Source of the DNA: Cololabis saira | Taxonomy: Eukaryota > Chordata > Actinopteri > Beloniformes > Belonidae | Direction: 5' to 3' | DNA: 64,000 bases | Assembly: GCF_033807715.1 (NCBI RefSeq) | Contig: NC_084591.1 | Coordinates: forward strand, 49,398,415-49,462,414 | Shown: positions 38,860-50,263 of the stretch, piece after piece | Layout: the number at the start of each line of letters is the position of its first letter | Numbering within the stretch: the stretch's first letter is position 1 | Program-made: the position numbers and the translations under genes | Notes under the pieces: generated by a model | What the model was told of the DNA's origin: nothing | Seen by the model: the letters and a program-made list of their open reading frames with translations, nothing else | Databases searched by the model: none

Positions 38860-38965
38860 AAGAAAATGCACACAAAATATATATTAAAAATGCATAAATA
38901 TATATGCCTTAGGTTTTTACCAACATGGTATTAACCATTAATATATATGCAGACAAGGGAAAAAA
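38860..38965 (+). mobile_element. L1-like 3' end
   Basis: TTTTTACCAACATGGTATTA, ACCATTAATATATATGCAGA and CAAGGG followed by A-rich DNA. Same 3' end as at 36613-36690 and (inverted) 16062-16106. Confidence 0.55.
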
Positions 38966-39016
38966 AAGAAACAAAGAAAATGCACATATAAGGAAAAGGA
39001 AAAACAAAACATATAT

Positions 39017-39729
39017 TTAGGGCCCGAGCACTGACAGTGCGAAGGCCCTGTTGTATCTGTAGGAATTATTCTCGTTTTTATTTTTCCAATGAAATGAGGG
39101 CCTTTTTTCCCCCCTAAATGTGTCCCAAAAGTCATCAAATTTTGCACACAAGCCAGACCTGGCGAAAAATTTGATATTAAATGGTTTACATTAATGGGCG
39201 TGGCCTAATGGCTCAACAGCACCCCCTTGAAAACTTTGTGCCTCAAGCCCCACAATACGGTTTGACGTACATGCACGAAAATCGGTACACACCTGTATCA
39301 TGTCGCAACTTAAAGAAAAGTCTCTTGGCGTCATGGCTGAAACCAAGGAAGTCGGACATTTTTAATTAATCATGTAATTTATGCCTTCTGGTTAATAGGC
39401 TGTTAATACGGCCCGAACCGTATCGTGCACCCAGGTGTGTTATACATCAAAGTGCGCGTCTCCATCCTGCAACGTTACTTTTCTCTTTCAAAAGCGCTAC
39501 CGTGGCGACGATAGACGCCAAGCGTGCCCCAACTTCATCTGATTGGTCGATATCTGATAGTTCCTACTTTCTGCCATAACTTTTGAATGGTGTGATATCG
39601 AGAGTCGTGGCTGGTGTCATCCGCTAAATGTCCAGGCCTGAAGAATCTTCATGCAAGTCATACAAGCTTCCACTGCAGCCTGAACGTGCACAAGGGTGGA
39701 GGACCGTTCATCGCTGCTTGCAGCTTTAA
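39017..39729 (-). repeat. TTAAAGCTGCAAGCAGCG element, complete minus copy
   Basis: The plus strand begins TTAGGGCCCGAGCACTG and ends CGCTGCTTGCAGCTTTAA. It supplies the full-length comparison for the other three copies. Confidence 0.8.
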
Positions 39730-40332
39730 TTTTGCTTTTATTTTTAATGACGCTTCTGAGGTCAATGTACGTCTTGCACCATATCTCACTTTTTGTGTCT
39801 GTTATACATAAATATATTTATAGAATGATGGTAAATATATTAATGTTATTTTAGGTTTTTATCTGCATCATTGAAAAGTCTAATTGATTGTGGACGTCAA
39901 GAAGGTTTTCAGCAAACCCTCATGATTCAAGAAGTTGTTTTTACACAGAATATATTTAAAGGGCATGTTAGGTGTAAATGAGATGCAGAAGTACTTAAAA
40001 AAATACAGTTTGTTTGGGCATTTTTCCAACAATCAACACATGCAGCAACATCTGGAGATGAGGACGACAGCTGTGGACGAGCTTAAAGTCTTACACGCAC
40101 ATAACTTTGCATAACGCCAAACTTTAATCTGAGTCAATCTGCTCTCAGGCCCCGTGCAAGGTCACTATTCTCCGTAATCGTTCCTCTAAATACTTGCAGT
40201 TTTCTCCGTGTAACGTGATGGAACAAGATCCTGGACTTGTGTGTGTGAGCCAGAAGCAGAGGGAACATTTATCTCCTGAACAAGCAGCTGGAAAATGTGC
40301 AGCAAAAGAGTCACTGAACAAAACCCAGTGCC
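39730..40332. other. No recognised feature
   Basis: AT-rich sequence without recognisable coding or repeat content. Confidence 0.4.
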
Positions 40333-41002
40333 ATCCCATCTTTTCTCCTTTCTTCCTTCTTCCCTTCTTTTCTCCTTTCTTCCTTCTTTCCATCTTTTCT
40401 CCTTTCTTCCTTCTTTTATCCTTCCTTCCTTCTTTCCATCTTTTCTCCTTTCTTCCTTCTTCCCATCTTTTCTCCTTTCTTCCTTCTTCCCATCTTTTCT
40501 CCTTTCTTCCTTCTTTTATCCTTCCTTCCTTCTTTCCATCTTTTCTCCTTTCTTCCTTCTTTCCATCTTTTCTCCTTTCTTCCTTACTTCCTTCTTTCCA
40601 TCTTTTCTCCTTTCTTTCTTCCTTCCTTCCTTCTTTCTATCTTTTCTCCTTTCTTCCTTCCTTCTTTCTATCTTTTCTCCTTTCTTCATTCTTCCCTTCT
40701 TTTCTCCTTTCTTCCTTCTTTTATCCTTTCTTCCTTCTTTCTATCTTTTCTCCTTCCTTCCTTCCTTCTTTCTATCTTTTCTCCTTCCTTCTTTCTATCT
40801 TTTCTCCTTCCTTCCTTCCTTCCTTCCTTCCTTCCTTCCTTCCTTCCTTCCTTCCTTCCTTCCTTCCTTCCTTCCTTCCTTCCTTCCTTCCTTCCTTCCT
40901 TCCTTCCTTCCTTCCTTCCTTCCTTCCTTCCTTCCTTCCTTCCTTCCTTCCTTCCTCCCTCCCTCCCTCCCTCCCTCCCTCCCTCCCTCCCTCCCTCCCT
41001 TA
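40333..41002. repeat. Pyrimidine tract, (CTTC)n/(CCCT)n with TTCCATCTTTTCTCC units
   Basis: 670 bases almost free of purines. A degenerate higher-order repeat (CTTTCCATCTTTTCTCCTTT) passes into pure CTTC (40807-40954) and then CCCT (40955-41000). It ends at TTAACCCAAAGACAGCACCA, the same flank as the tract at 52640-53018. Confidence 0.95.
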
Positions 41003-41691
41003 ACCCAAAGACAGCACCAGGGTTAAAGTGAGAAGTGGAACCAGCGATCCCTCATCACTTAACTGTAGGTTTGTGTTGAGCTGAGATCAGAGTTTGGCAG
41101 GTTCACAATATTTCATATTCATCGTGTGATTAGAAACCCCAGATGTTTGTACAGCATTTCTCTGCTTTTGTTTCAAATGTTTTTGTTTGCAGTTTTCAAT
41201 CATAACAGCAGCCAGAACAGATTGTAAGCTTTCGAAAAATGTTTTGCTTCAGCTTTCATACTTTTCCTTGTTATACATCTGATATATTTGAAATATTTGT
41301 ATCTTAACAGCTGTTTGCAGTTGTTACTGACAGTTTTAGGAAGTGTAATCAACCCTGCCGTTACCTTGTGAAAGAAATCCCTGGGTGTAACGACTTTGAC
41401 AACATGCCCTCAAACTAAGGAAACTTGATATTTCTTCCGTTTTGTGGCAGCCGAGATTCAGCTGCCTCTGATCACTTCCCATTTTGTATCAGGTAATGTT
41501 GGATTTTTGGGTAGCTAACGTTAAACGGTCAAATCATAAAGTTCAGTGTCGTCATCACTTTAATTTCACCAACAAATCCTGCCTTGAAGTCGGACCAAGC
41601 GTCAAGACTTTTGTCTACCTTCAAGCTTTGCTTCGTGTATTTCCCTGGCGTAGAAATTAAGTACATATAAATATCAGGAAATTGGATTTGT
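41003..41691. other. No recognised feature
   Basis: Unique-looking sequence with no recognisable gene. Confidence 0.4.
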
Positions 41692-42528
41692 GGCCAAATA
41701 TTAATGTCCATGGACCACTGGTTCTTGGTAACTGTACCAAATATTAATGTCCATGGACCACTGGTTCTTGGTAACTGTACCAAATATTAATGTCCATGGA
41801 CCACTGGTTCTTGGTAACTGTACCAAATATTAATGTCCATGGACCACTGGTTCTTGGTAACTGTACCAAATATTAATGTCCATGGACCACTGGTTCTTGG
41901 GGTAACTGTACCAAATATTAATGTCCATGGACCACTGGTTCTTGGGGTAACTGTACCAAATATTAATGTCCATGGACCACTGGTTCTTGGTAACTGTACC
42001 AAATATTAATGTCCATGGACCACTGGTTCTTGGGGTAACTGTACCAAATATTAATGTCCATGGACCACTGGTTCTTGGTAACTATACCAAATATTAATGT
42101 CCATGGACCACTGGTTCTTTGGGTAACTGTACCAAATATTAACGTCCATGGACCACTGGTTCTTGGGGTAACTGTACCAAATATTAATGTCCATGGACCA
42201 CTGGTTCTTGGGGTAACTGTACCAAATATTAATGTCCATGGACCACTGGTTCTTGGGGTAACTGTACCAAATATTAATGTCCATGGACCACTGGTTCTTG
42301 GTAACTATACCAAATATTAATGTCCATGGACCACTGGTTCTTGGTAACTGTACCAAATATTAATGTCCATGGACCACTGGTTCTTGGTAATTGTACCAAA
42401 TATTAATGTCCATGGACCACTGGTTCTTGGTAACTGTACCAAATATTAATGTCCATGGACCACTGGTTCTTGGGGTAACTGTACCAAATATTAATGTCCA
42501 TGGACCACTGGTTCTTGGGGTAACTGTA
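41692..42528. repeat. 43/45-bp minisatellite, ~19 copies
   Basis: Unit ACCAAATATTAATGTCCATG followed by GACCACTGGTTCTTGG(GG)TAACTGT. Two length variants (GGTAACT and GGGGTAACT) are interspersed, and a few units have single changes. The units contain the palindromes AATATT and CCATGG. Very homogeneous, so recently amplified or homogenised. Confidence 0.95.
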
Positions 42529-42740
42529 CGGGTCACTGTCAAGTCCAACTGACTTTAATTTAAGCCGATAATCGGCTGTTATCCCGTCTTCTCTACTAGT
42601 TGCAGCTGTTTTTGCTGATGTTTTGCCACAGTGTGAGTAAGGGGGTGACGTCAATGCAGACCCTCTATATTCTTTTTAATGGTTTGTTGCAGGTCACAAC
42701 TGTAGTTCTTTGTTTTCCATTTCCTTTTTAACAAGTCTGA

Positions 42741-43107
42741 TGCCACGTTTACACGTAGCCGGGTATTTACAAAAATGGATATTTCCCCCTCTACGTTTAT
42801 AAAAATCCCATCATTTACAGGAACCTGCATAAATATCTGTTAAGGTGCTATGAGCAGCCAAACCTGCAGGGGGCAGTGTAACGAGAAGATAAAGTCATGC
42901 TAGCCAATCAGAATCCTGGAAAAAAACATCAACAAATGACACGAGTAACTTCCAGTTACTTCCAAGATGAACCAGAGTCTTTTGTTTGGAGTGACAGAGA
43001 AGTGGAGTTACTTTTAAGTGTGACTTTAGAATATAAAACAAGTCAAATACAAGAAAATATTGACGGTTACAAACAAATTGTAAACACAGGTCGCACTCAT
43101 GACTCTG
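42741..43107 (+). pseudogene. DNA-transposon fragment with SANT/MADF-like coding start
   Basis: Begins near CCACGTTTACACGTAGCCGG, a terminus-like motif. In the plus frame from 42897 it reads SFVWSDREVELLLSVTLEYK followed by QENIDGYKQIVN, a W-S-x-x-E-V-x-x-L-L pattern typical of Myb/SANT-like domains in Harbinger-type and other transposon genes. It is cut at 43108 by the CACTGCAAAAAC foldback element. Confidence 0.5.
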
Positions 43108-43320
43108 CACTGCAAAAACTTAAAATCTTACCAGGAATATTTGTCTTATTTCTAGTTAAAATGTCTCATTTTTAGTCAAAAAATCTCACTACACTTAAAA
43201 CAAGAGTCATCACCAGATAAATAACTTATTTGACAATTTTCACCTGTTTCAAGTAAATTTTCACTTTTTTTCCAGTGATGAGTCTTGCTTTAAGTGTAAT
43301 GAGATTTTTTTGACTATTTC
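43108..43320. mobile_element. CACTGCAAAAAC foldback element
   Basis: Starts CACTGCAAAAACTTAAAATC and shares blocks with 30451-30770. Shorter copy with a deletion in the centre. Confidence 0.7.
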
Positions 43321-44357
43321 TTTGACTTTCCCCATCCCTAATGTATCATTGCTACAAAATGACCGTATCACAACATGCCATTTAAATTGACAACCCGTTC
43401 ATAATAACAAATGTACGGTGGATAAAGTAGTTTGACTGTATGAGTCAAATGAAATTAACATTTTTTTTTTACCTGAAATAAAAAATAAATATTAAACAAA
43501 AAACTTATAAACAAGTCACAAATAGGATCAATTATTCATCAAAAGAAGCAGGTCTGAAATCAGACCTAAACACTCATGTGTCTCGTTTACAGATGAACAT
43601 TTATCTCATTAAAAATAGTAAAACACCTTAACAATATAAATTGATATAAAACTATAGCCAATTAATTATATTGGCTAAAGTTTGTATCTTATAAGACCAC
43701 TAACAGGGCATTTTACTACTCTTTTTCAACAGAGGTGAATGCAGAGGGCGTTAACAAAGCGTTCAATAAATGTGACATCTCCAGTCTAGACAGAGATGGA
43801 GACAGAATCATGAGTTTCAGCTCAGGTGTTTGTCATACAGGTTTATTTCAACATCCCCACCTTCAAGTGAAGCACGAGTTTCCTCGTGGTTTGCCGTTTT
43901 TCTTCTCTTGTTCGCTCCTGATTTGTGATGTCTTTTGGATGAAAAGTTGAAATCTCTGCTGCCAATCATTGCACGGCCAGATTACTCAGATTATTTCAGA
44001 TACCTGCGTGTAATCTCTCTTTTCTCCCCTCCTCACGTTAGCGCATATACGCTACTGAGCAAATGCTTCCCTCGCGCTAAAACGTGGCCCCCGTTGGAAG
44101 ACGAGGCCCTACTGTGTTTAGGGAGGGTAAATGTACAAGAAAAATACAAATAATTTCTTTTGAATAAATTCACATCACACTGCAGATCTTCATTTTTCTT
44201 TCATTTATTTATGTTCCCCTTTTTTCTGTACTGGATTATGGCCATCTGGTTAATTCACAATTAAAAAGCAGTCATTGACCAGACGCACTGAAATCAATAT
44301 TTGTACAATAACCATAAGCCCCGTGACAGGAAAACCCTGATCCAAAATAAAAGAAAC
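43321..44357. other. No recognised gene
   Basis: AT-rich. Open frames at 43735-44153 have no recognisable domain. Confidence 0.4.
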
Positions 44358-45126
44358 ATCGGAACTGTTTTCTGAACTTTATTTTGTTTTGATGTCTTTT
44401 TTTTCATAGTAATTACAAAAAGGAAAAATACATATAACAATCATAAAAAGGGTAGTTTGGGGAAGAGCAGTTTGGATTATTACGACTGGCAAACAATCAC
44501 AACACAGCACAAGTACCTACTTACTGCGAAAAAATGAAAGGTACAAAAATGAAAGAAAATAAGCGCATATGGAATAAAGAAAAATAAAAAATAAAATGGC
44601 ACCTATGAATGCAATAAGCAACTGAGAGGACAAGAAAATTTAGCTTTTCTACAACTATCCAAAACAAAAACAAAAGAAAGCTCAACGTAAAATGTCTTTT
44701 CTTGCTTATTTCCTCTCTATTTATTAAAAAAAAAAAAAGAAAAAGAAAATACATGACGTGGGGAGTGAGTGGTGGGAGGACGGGAGGACGGGGGGCTGGT
44801 GGGGGGGACAATAAAAAATACTGCACATACAATGCCTTTGTTCAGCCTTCTCTTTGCTTCACGTAGCTCTTACAGTTCTCCTCACCCACTTTCTCCTTTC
44901 TTTATTTAATAGCATATCCCATTAATATTCCTTTCCCCCGCTGCTTCTAATAGCCGCGCCCAGTGGCGCGATCGTTAGAGTTTTACATGTGAGTAGCAAA
45001 TGACACTTTGATTGGCCGTGATGCGGGGATGGGGGTTCCCCGCCGGCGCCGGGTCGGGGGCGCGGCCGAGCTGAGAGATCCTGCCGGGCCTCGGCCTCAC
45101 TGCGCGTGCTGACTCAGCGTGTGGTT
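44358..45126 (-). other. Candidate host-gene terminal exon with 3' UTR
   Basis: On the minus strand a long pyrimidine tract (CTCTCTCCCCCGTTCCCTCT) leads into CTCCTGCAG at 45127, a strong splice acceptor. The sequence that follows has short frames ending at TGA (N-H-T-L-S-Q-H-A-Q in phase 0) or, in another phase, 53 codons ending SVICYSHVKL. A U/A-rich stretch then runs to AATAAA at 44383-44378. There are no transposon signatures in between, unlike its surroundings. Product not recognised. It could equally be a decayed repeat. Confidence 0.35.
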
Positions 45127-45425
45127 CTGCAGGAGAGAGGGAACGGGGGAGAGAGGGAGGAAGAAGGGAGGACACATGATGAGAGAAATAATGGGCTGCA
45201 TGAGCGTAGTGCTTTCCACTCCCCCCCGCCCGACAGCAGAGCAGAAACACAGAAACACAGAAACACAGAAACTGCCAGGCCTGGTGTTGGGGAAAAGAGA
45301 AAAACACGAGAGTGGGATGGAACAACGACACAACGTTCTGCAGGAAACTGGACTCAGACTCAAATGTGCTGTTGGAGTCAACAACAAAATAATCCTCAGT
45401 ATACAGTTCGTTTATTTTGAAGGTA

Positions 45426-46195
45426 CCGTATTTTCTGCACTATAAGGCGCACCTAAAAGCCTTTAATTTTCTCAAAAAACGGCAGTGCGCCTTATAATGC
45501 GGTGCGTCTTATATATGATCATTACGGTCATTTCTGTTACTGTAGTCAGGGGGATTGTGGGTAATGTACTCAGGGGGATTGTGGGTAATGTAGTCAGGGG
45601 GATTGTGGGTAATGTAGTTGGTGTCGCCGAATTAACGGCACTAAAAACGTCAGGAATCGTCACAGACGTTCAAGACAACAGCAGCGATGCTGACTCGTAT
45701 AATGGAGACTTTGACGAGACGGAGCAAAGCTGCTTTTTATTTTGTTAATAAAGTTTGACATACAGTACTTTTTTTTTTTAAAGATTTTTTTTGGGCTCTA
45801 GTGGCCCTTTATTCAAGCTGCAGATATGAAAGGGGTAGAGAGAGAGATCGGAGATGACATGCAGCAAAGGTGTGCAGGCCGGGATTCGAACCTGCGACCG
45901 CTGCAGGAGGACTGTAGCCTCAGTATATGAGCCGCTGCTTAACCCACTGCACCACCGAGGGGCCCGACATACGGTACTTTTCTCCTTGTTTTTTTTTTGC
46001 ATTTGCTGTAGGATTTTGTAGCATTTCCTGTAGCGCAGCTCCATCAGGTAGATACGTAACTCAACCCCAGCCACTATAGTGCAGTATTATACCAGATATT
46101 TAGTGCGCCTTATAATGCAGTGTACCTTATACATGGAAAAGGGTTTTAAAATACATACTTCATTGAAGGTGCGCCTTATATTGCGGAAAATACAG
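45426..46195. mobile_element. Foldback-type element with CYGTATTTTCYGCA…AAGGCGCACC termini
   Basis: Left CCGTATTTTCTGCACTATAA and right, inverted, CTGTATTTTCCGCAATATAA, both continuing GGCGCACC. A 13-bp direct repeat TATTTTGAAGGTA lies on both sides (45413-45425 and 46196-46208). It contains a 24-bp repeat (GGGGGATTGTGGGTAATGTA type, 45548-45620) and a SINE. Confidence 0.75.
45773..45965 (-). mobile_element. tRNA-derived SINE with 16-bp target duplication
   Basis: Minus strand: an A-box-like GGTGCAGTGGGTTAAGCAGC and, 40 bases on, a consensus B box GGTTCGAATCC (45892-45882). A tRNA-unrelated body then ends in an A-rich tail. Flanked by GACATACAGTACTTTT (45757-45772) and GACATACGGTACTTTT (45966-45981). 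The RNA polymerase III promoter boxes look intact. Confidence 0.85.
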
Positions 46196-46208
46196 TATTT
46201 TGAAGGTA

Positions 46209-47295
46209 GTTTAATGCGACACTACGTAACTTTTCCACCTTAATCTAATATTTCATCATCATCATTGTGATGGTACATCAACTTCCAACAGGTCTAATGA
46301 ACCTCTGTCATGGTCTGAGGGGTCTGTATCGCCTTCACTGGTACTATGTAACTTTGAGGAGCATGGTAGGAACCCTGCCACACTAAAAAACTACAAATCT
46401 TTACGGCTTTGACTGCTTTACGGACTACGTCACTTCCCCCTCCTTCCCGATTCGTAGTCGAGACGAAAATGGGCGGGGCTTGGAGCGCAGAGCTCAGCAG
46501 CAACGTTGCTGCGTTGTGGCTGCAGCAGCTCCACATAACAGACGTGGGGAAAAGATCGCTAATGGTTTAACTTTTCACCGCTTTCCTGCTCGGAGGCAGA
46601 ACCACGGAGGCCGGCCAATTATCTGAGATAACAAATTAAAAGAGTAAAAGAGTCGTCGGCTCGGTTGGATCGCGGCTGTAACGAGTCTGACCAAACATAA
46701 CGTTCCTCAGTAAACAAACTAACACGCACACAGACGGGCGTCGGATCAAAACACGGGTTTATTAAACCACAAACAAACACTCACAGACCGGGGTCGGATC
46801 ATTCAAACGGGTTTTATTCCCCACTTCTCCAGCTAAACGCAGTTGTTGGCGAGCTCTCTGCGGTGCGATTAATTTTGTTGAGAAAAAAATATTAACTATT
46901 TGATTTGTAGCTGCAGAGGAAAAAAATAATCTCACGAGGAAAAAAAAATATTGCTCACGCCTCGGAGCCTCTTCAAAGCAGTCAAAAAAAAAGAAAAGAA
47001 AAGTAAGAGTAATACAAAACATGTACTGCATGTACTATTATACTAATTTATTGAAACACATGGTGAGTCAAACATTTACCAAAGCAGCTGCCAAACACTC
47101 CTAAACAAGGTAGCCGGAGACGTGGGTTCTGCAGAACTGCAGCAGTAAATCCTTACTAAAGAGTGGAGCTCCTCGTCGGAGCTTTCATAGAGATTTCATA
47201 TGGATCCAAACCGTTAATAATCATTTTCTCCATATACCTGGCTTCCTTGTTTAAGGTATCCCGGTAAATTCCAGTTCCTTTCCAGCAAAAAATTG
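46209..47295. other. No recognised gene; possible unclassified repeat
   Basis: The start (GCGACACTACGTAACTTTTC) has the look of a DNA-transposon end, but no matching inverted end was found. 46440-46560 is CpG-rich. Confidence 0.3.
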
Positions 47296-47489
47296 GAAAT
47301 TACGAGAATAAAGTCATAATAAAATAAAGTCGTAATATTATGAGAATAAAGTCGTAATACAATAAAGTTGTAATATTACGAGAATAAAGTAATAATATTT
47401 TGAGAATAAAGTCGTCATATTACGAGAATAAAGTCGTAACATTAGGAGAATAAAGTCGTAATTTATGAGAATAAAGACGTAATATTACA
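47296..47489. repeat. Minisatellite (GAGAATAAAGTCGTAATATTAC)n
   Basis: About nine degenerate 18-24-bp units combining GAGAATAAAGTCGTAAT with inverted ATATTAC. Confidence 0.85.
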
Positions 47490-47710
47490 GTAGAGCACGG
47501 ATGTCCAGGTACGAGCCAGACACACACATTTGGAGGCAAAATGAAGATGGCGGGCACACAGACACACACAGACACACACACGGGTAAACACACGTGTGAT
47601 TAATAACAGGTGGGCTTTCTTCAGGAGACAACACACACACAGAAATATTGCTAAATTGGAATAAACAGAGTGGAAGAGTGACACAGAAACACGAGCTTCA
47701 TGCTATCATG

Positions 47711-47819
<109 letters not shown>

Positions 47820-47924
47820 ATGTCCTCTGTGGATGTCTCCTATCAGCTACAGGAACTGAACTCTCGATAATCTGGATTTGCTGGTTTGGAACTTAGCTAG
47901 CATTACATCTAAAGCTGGGGAGAT

Positions 47925-47969
<45 letters not shown>

Positions 47970-48602
47970 AGAGAGAGGGGATGGAGAAAGATTGGAATGA
48001 TTTCTTTGGAATGTGTGTGTAGTGTATCAGAAATTTCCACTAGGATGCTTCCGCCTCCTCTTTATTTCCCCCAGACGCAGCAGCTTTCTCCCTGTGAAAC
48101 ATTCCCTACCTTTATCTCTCCCTCTCCCTCTCACACACACACACAAACTTGTGCATGTAGACACATTCCCTCAGAAATTGTACCCCTATCATCCCGCTCC
48201 TTTTTTTCCAGACACGAACAACACAATCCCCAGTGAGATCTTCCCAATCAACCCCCATCCCCCTGAAACCTCCCACCACTAAGAGCAGCTTCCTCAGATT
48301 CATCCAGCTCTCGCTCAGATCGGCCCCGCGACGGAGTGGAAGAGAAGGACAAAAAGAACAGTGGATGGGAAAAGAACAGCCCAGAGAGAGGAGTAGACGA
48401 GGGGACACCAACGTGAAGGATTATACGTGGTTTAGGGTTGATAAATACTTATTTGTCATTCTGTGGCCCTTATCTTACTGTGCATATTTAGTTGAGCTTT
48501 TGGGTTGTGTGTGTGTGTGTGTGTGTGTGTGTGTCGGCCTCATGCAGCCGTTCAGAGAAAACGGGTGAGAAAAGAACGAGCAAAACACGGAGCAGGACTA
48601 TG

Positions 48603-49207
48603 ACTGCGTTTCCATGCATCAATAACCCTTTCAAAACCCGAATATTAGCAATAACCTGAATTTGCACGGCCATGTAAACACCAATAACCCTTTTGAATAA
48701 CCTGAATTTGCTCATATTCGGGTTTTTAAAAACCCCAATATGAGCCCTGGGTTACTCCTTTTAAAACCTGAATATTGGGTCACGTAAACGCCAAACAGAA
48801 TATCCCCATCAAACGGAACATGAATTAGTTTTCTGCACATGCTCTGTTCACAAGGAATCCTGGTCTTTTGAGTCCAGGAAGTTCTTATAAACACGGAGAA
48901 ACAAGACCAGGAGGAGACTAATCACTTCATAAATGTAATGAAGGATATGAACATTTCTGCATTTGTAGACGCTAGAAAGTACCGGGATAGAAGATTTACA
49001 AGAAGGTGAGAGAAGCAGCATTTGTTTTGAATTTGGATACAGGAAGAAGAAGCAGAAATGACGGTAATTGCGTCATCACGTTCTCCGTGCGTCGCTGGTT
49101 TGATCCAGATATCCTGAATGATTAATTACCATGTAAACGGAATATTCCCAATGTTTCAGTAACCGGAATATTAGCAATAACCCCAATTTTGACTGCATGT
49201 AAACGTA
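48603..49207. mobile_element. Mutator-like foldback element, complete copy
   Basis: Ends ACTGCGTTTCCATGCATCAA and TTGACTGCATGTAAACGTAG are inverted relatives. The same internal order as 50026-51783 but inverted and without the insert. No open frame. Confidence 0.7.
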
Positions 49208-50025
49208 GTTTGTGTCTCTTCCTGCGAGTGTTTGTGTGGAGGCCTCTGCCTTAGCGAGGAGGGAGCTCTCACTGGGAGCCGCTGACCCCATTATGATGGA
49301 AACGCTCCTCTTTCTGCTGCCTCTCACTCCCTCACTTCCTCCCGCCGCCAGCAGAGGTCAGGCTCATTCTTCCATCTGACCAGACCGGAGGAGAATGTGC
49401 CCGGCGTCCTAAAGGAGAGCGATCGATGCCGGGGTCGTCGTCTCCACGCACTCGTCTCAAGCACGACCTCTAAAAACTGAGGCCAAATCCTGGACTTTAG
49501 AGGCGTGAATGAAAGAAGTGGATATATATATCACAGGAAAACTACTGCAGGAAGGAACCAGAGAGGGAACGTATGCGTCTGTTTTCCCTCAGGTTCTCCA
49601 GGTCCAACTGCTGCTGTATCGATTTGGAGATGGAGAAGGATGGAGGAAGCGGGGGAGGGGAAGGAGGGGAAGGAGGCTGCGGTCCGTCCCTGCAGAACTG
49701 GATAAAGCCCCGCGGAGGAGAGGAGCATCGCGGCCAGACGGCCAACTCCTTCAGACACACACAGAAACACACACTGCTGGTGTACGTTTGTGCTCCCGGT
49801 TCCTTCTCTACCATTATGAAGTTGTCGGGGCTCGGTATTGATTATGCAGGACTGAAATCAATCATTGCAAGTGTGTCACAGTGTGCCATCCAGCTCTGCA
49901 GCAGAGTAATTGATATATTCTGCAGAAAATGGGTGACAGAAGAAGGAAGAAGAGAGAAGTGTGGGAGACGGGGACCGAGACGGAGGCCCAGCCTGGCTGA
50001 GGAGATTTAACCTAGCAAACACTGT
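49208..50025. other. No recognised gene
   Basis: Moderately GC-rich. Overlapping plus-strand open frames (49505-50010) show no domain. Confidence 0.35.
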
Positions 50026-50263
50026 CTACGTTTACATGCAGTCAAAATTGGGGTTATTGCTAATATTCCGGTTACTGAAACATTCAGAATATTCCGTTTA
50101 CATGGTAATTAATCATTTGGGATATCTGGATCAAACCAGCGACGTACGGAGAACGTCATGACGCAATTACCGTAATTTCCACTTCTTCTTCCTGTGTCAA
50201 ATTCAAAACAAATGCTGTTTCGCGCAACTTTTCGCTCACCTTCTTGTAAATCTGGCTATCAGA

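Noticed and set aside
40194..41026. Long FLPSFLPS frames on the plus strand, and the similar ones at 52410-53045
   Set aside because: Read-through of CCTT tracts.
45841..45960. A tRNA gene (A and B boxes on the minus strand)
   Set aside because: The boxes sit in a SINE with an A-rich tail and target duplication; cloverleaf stems are not maintained.
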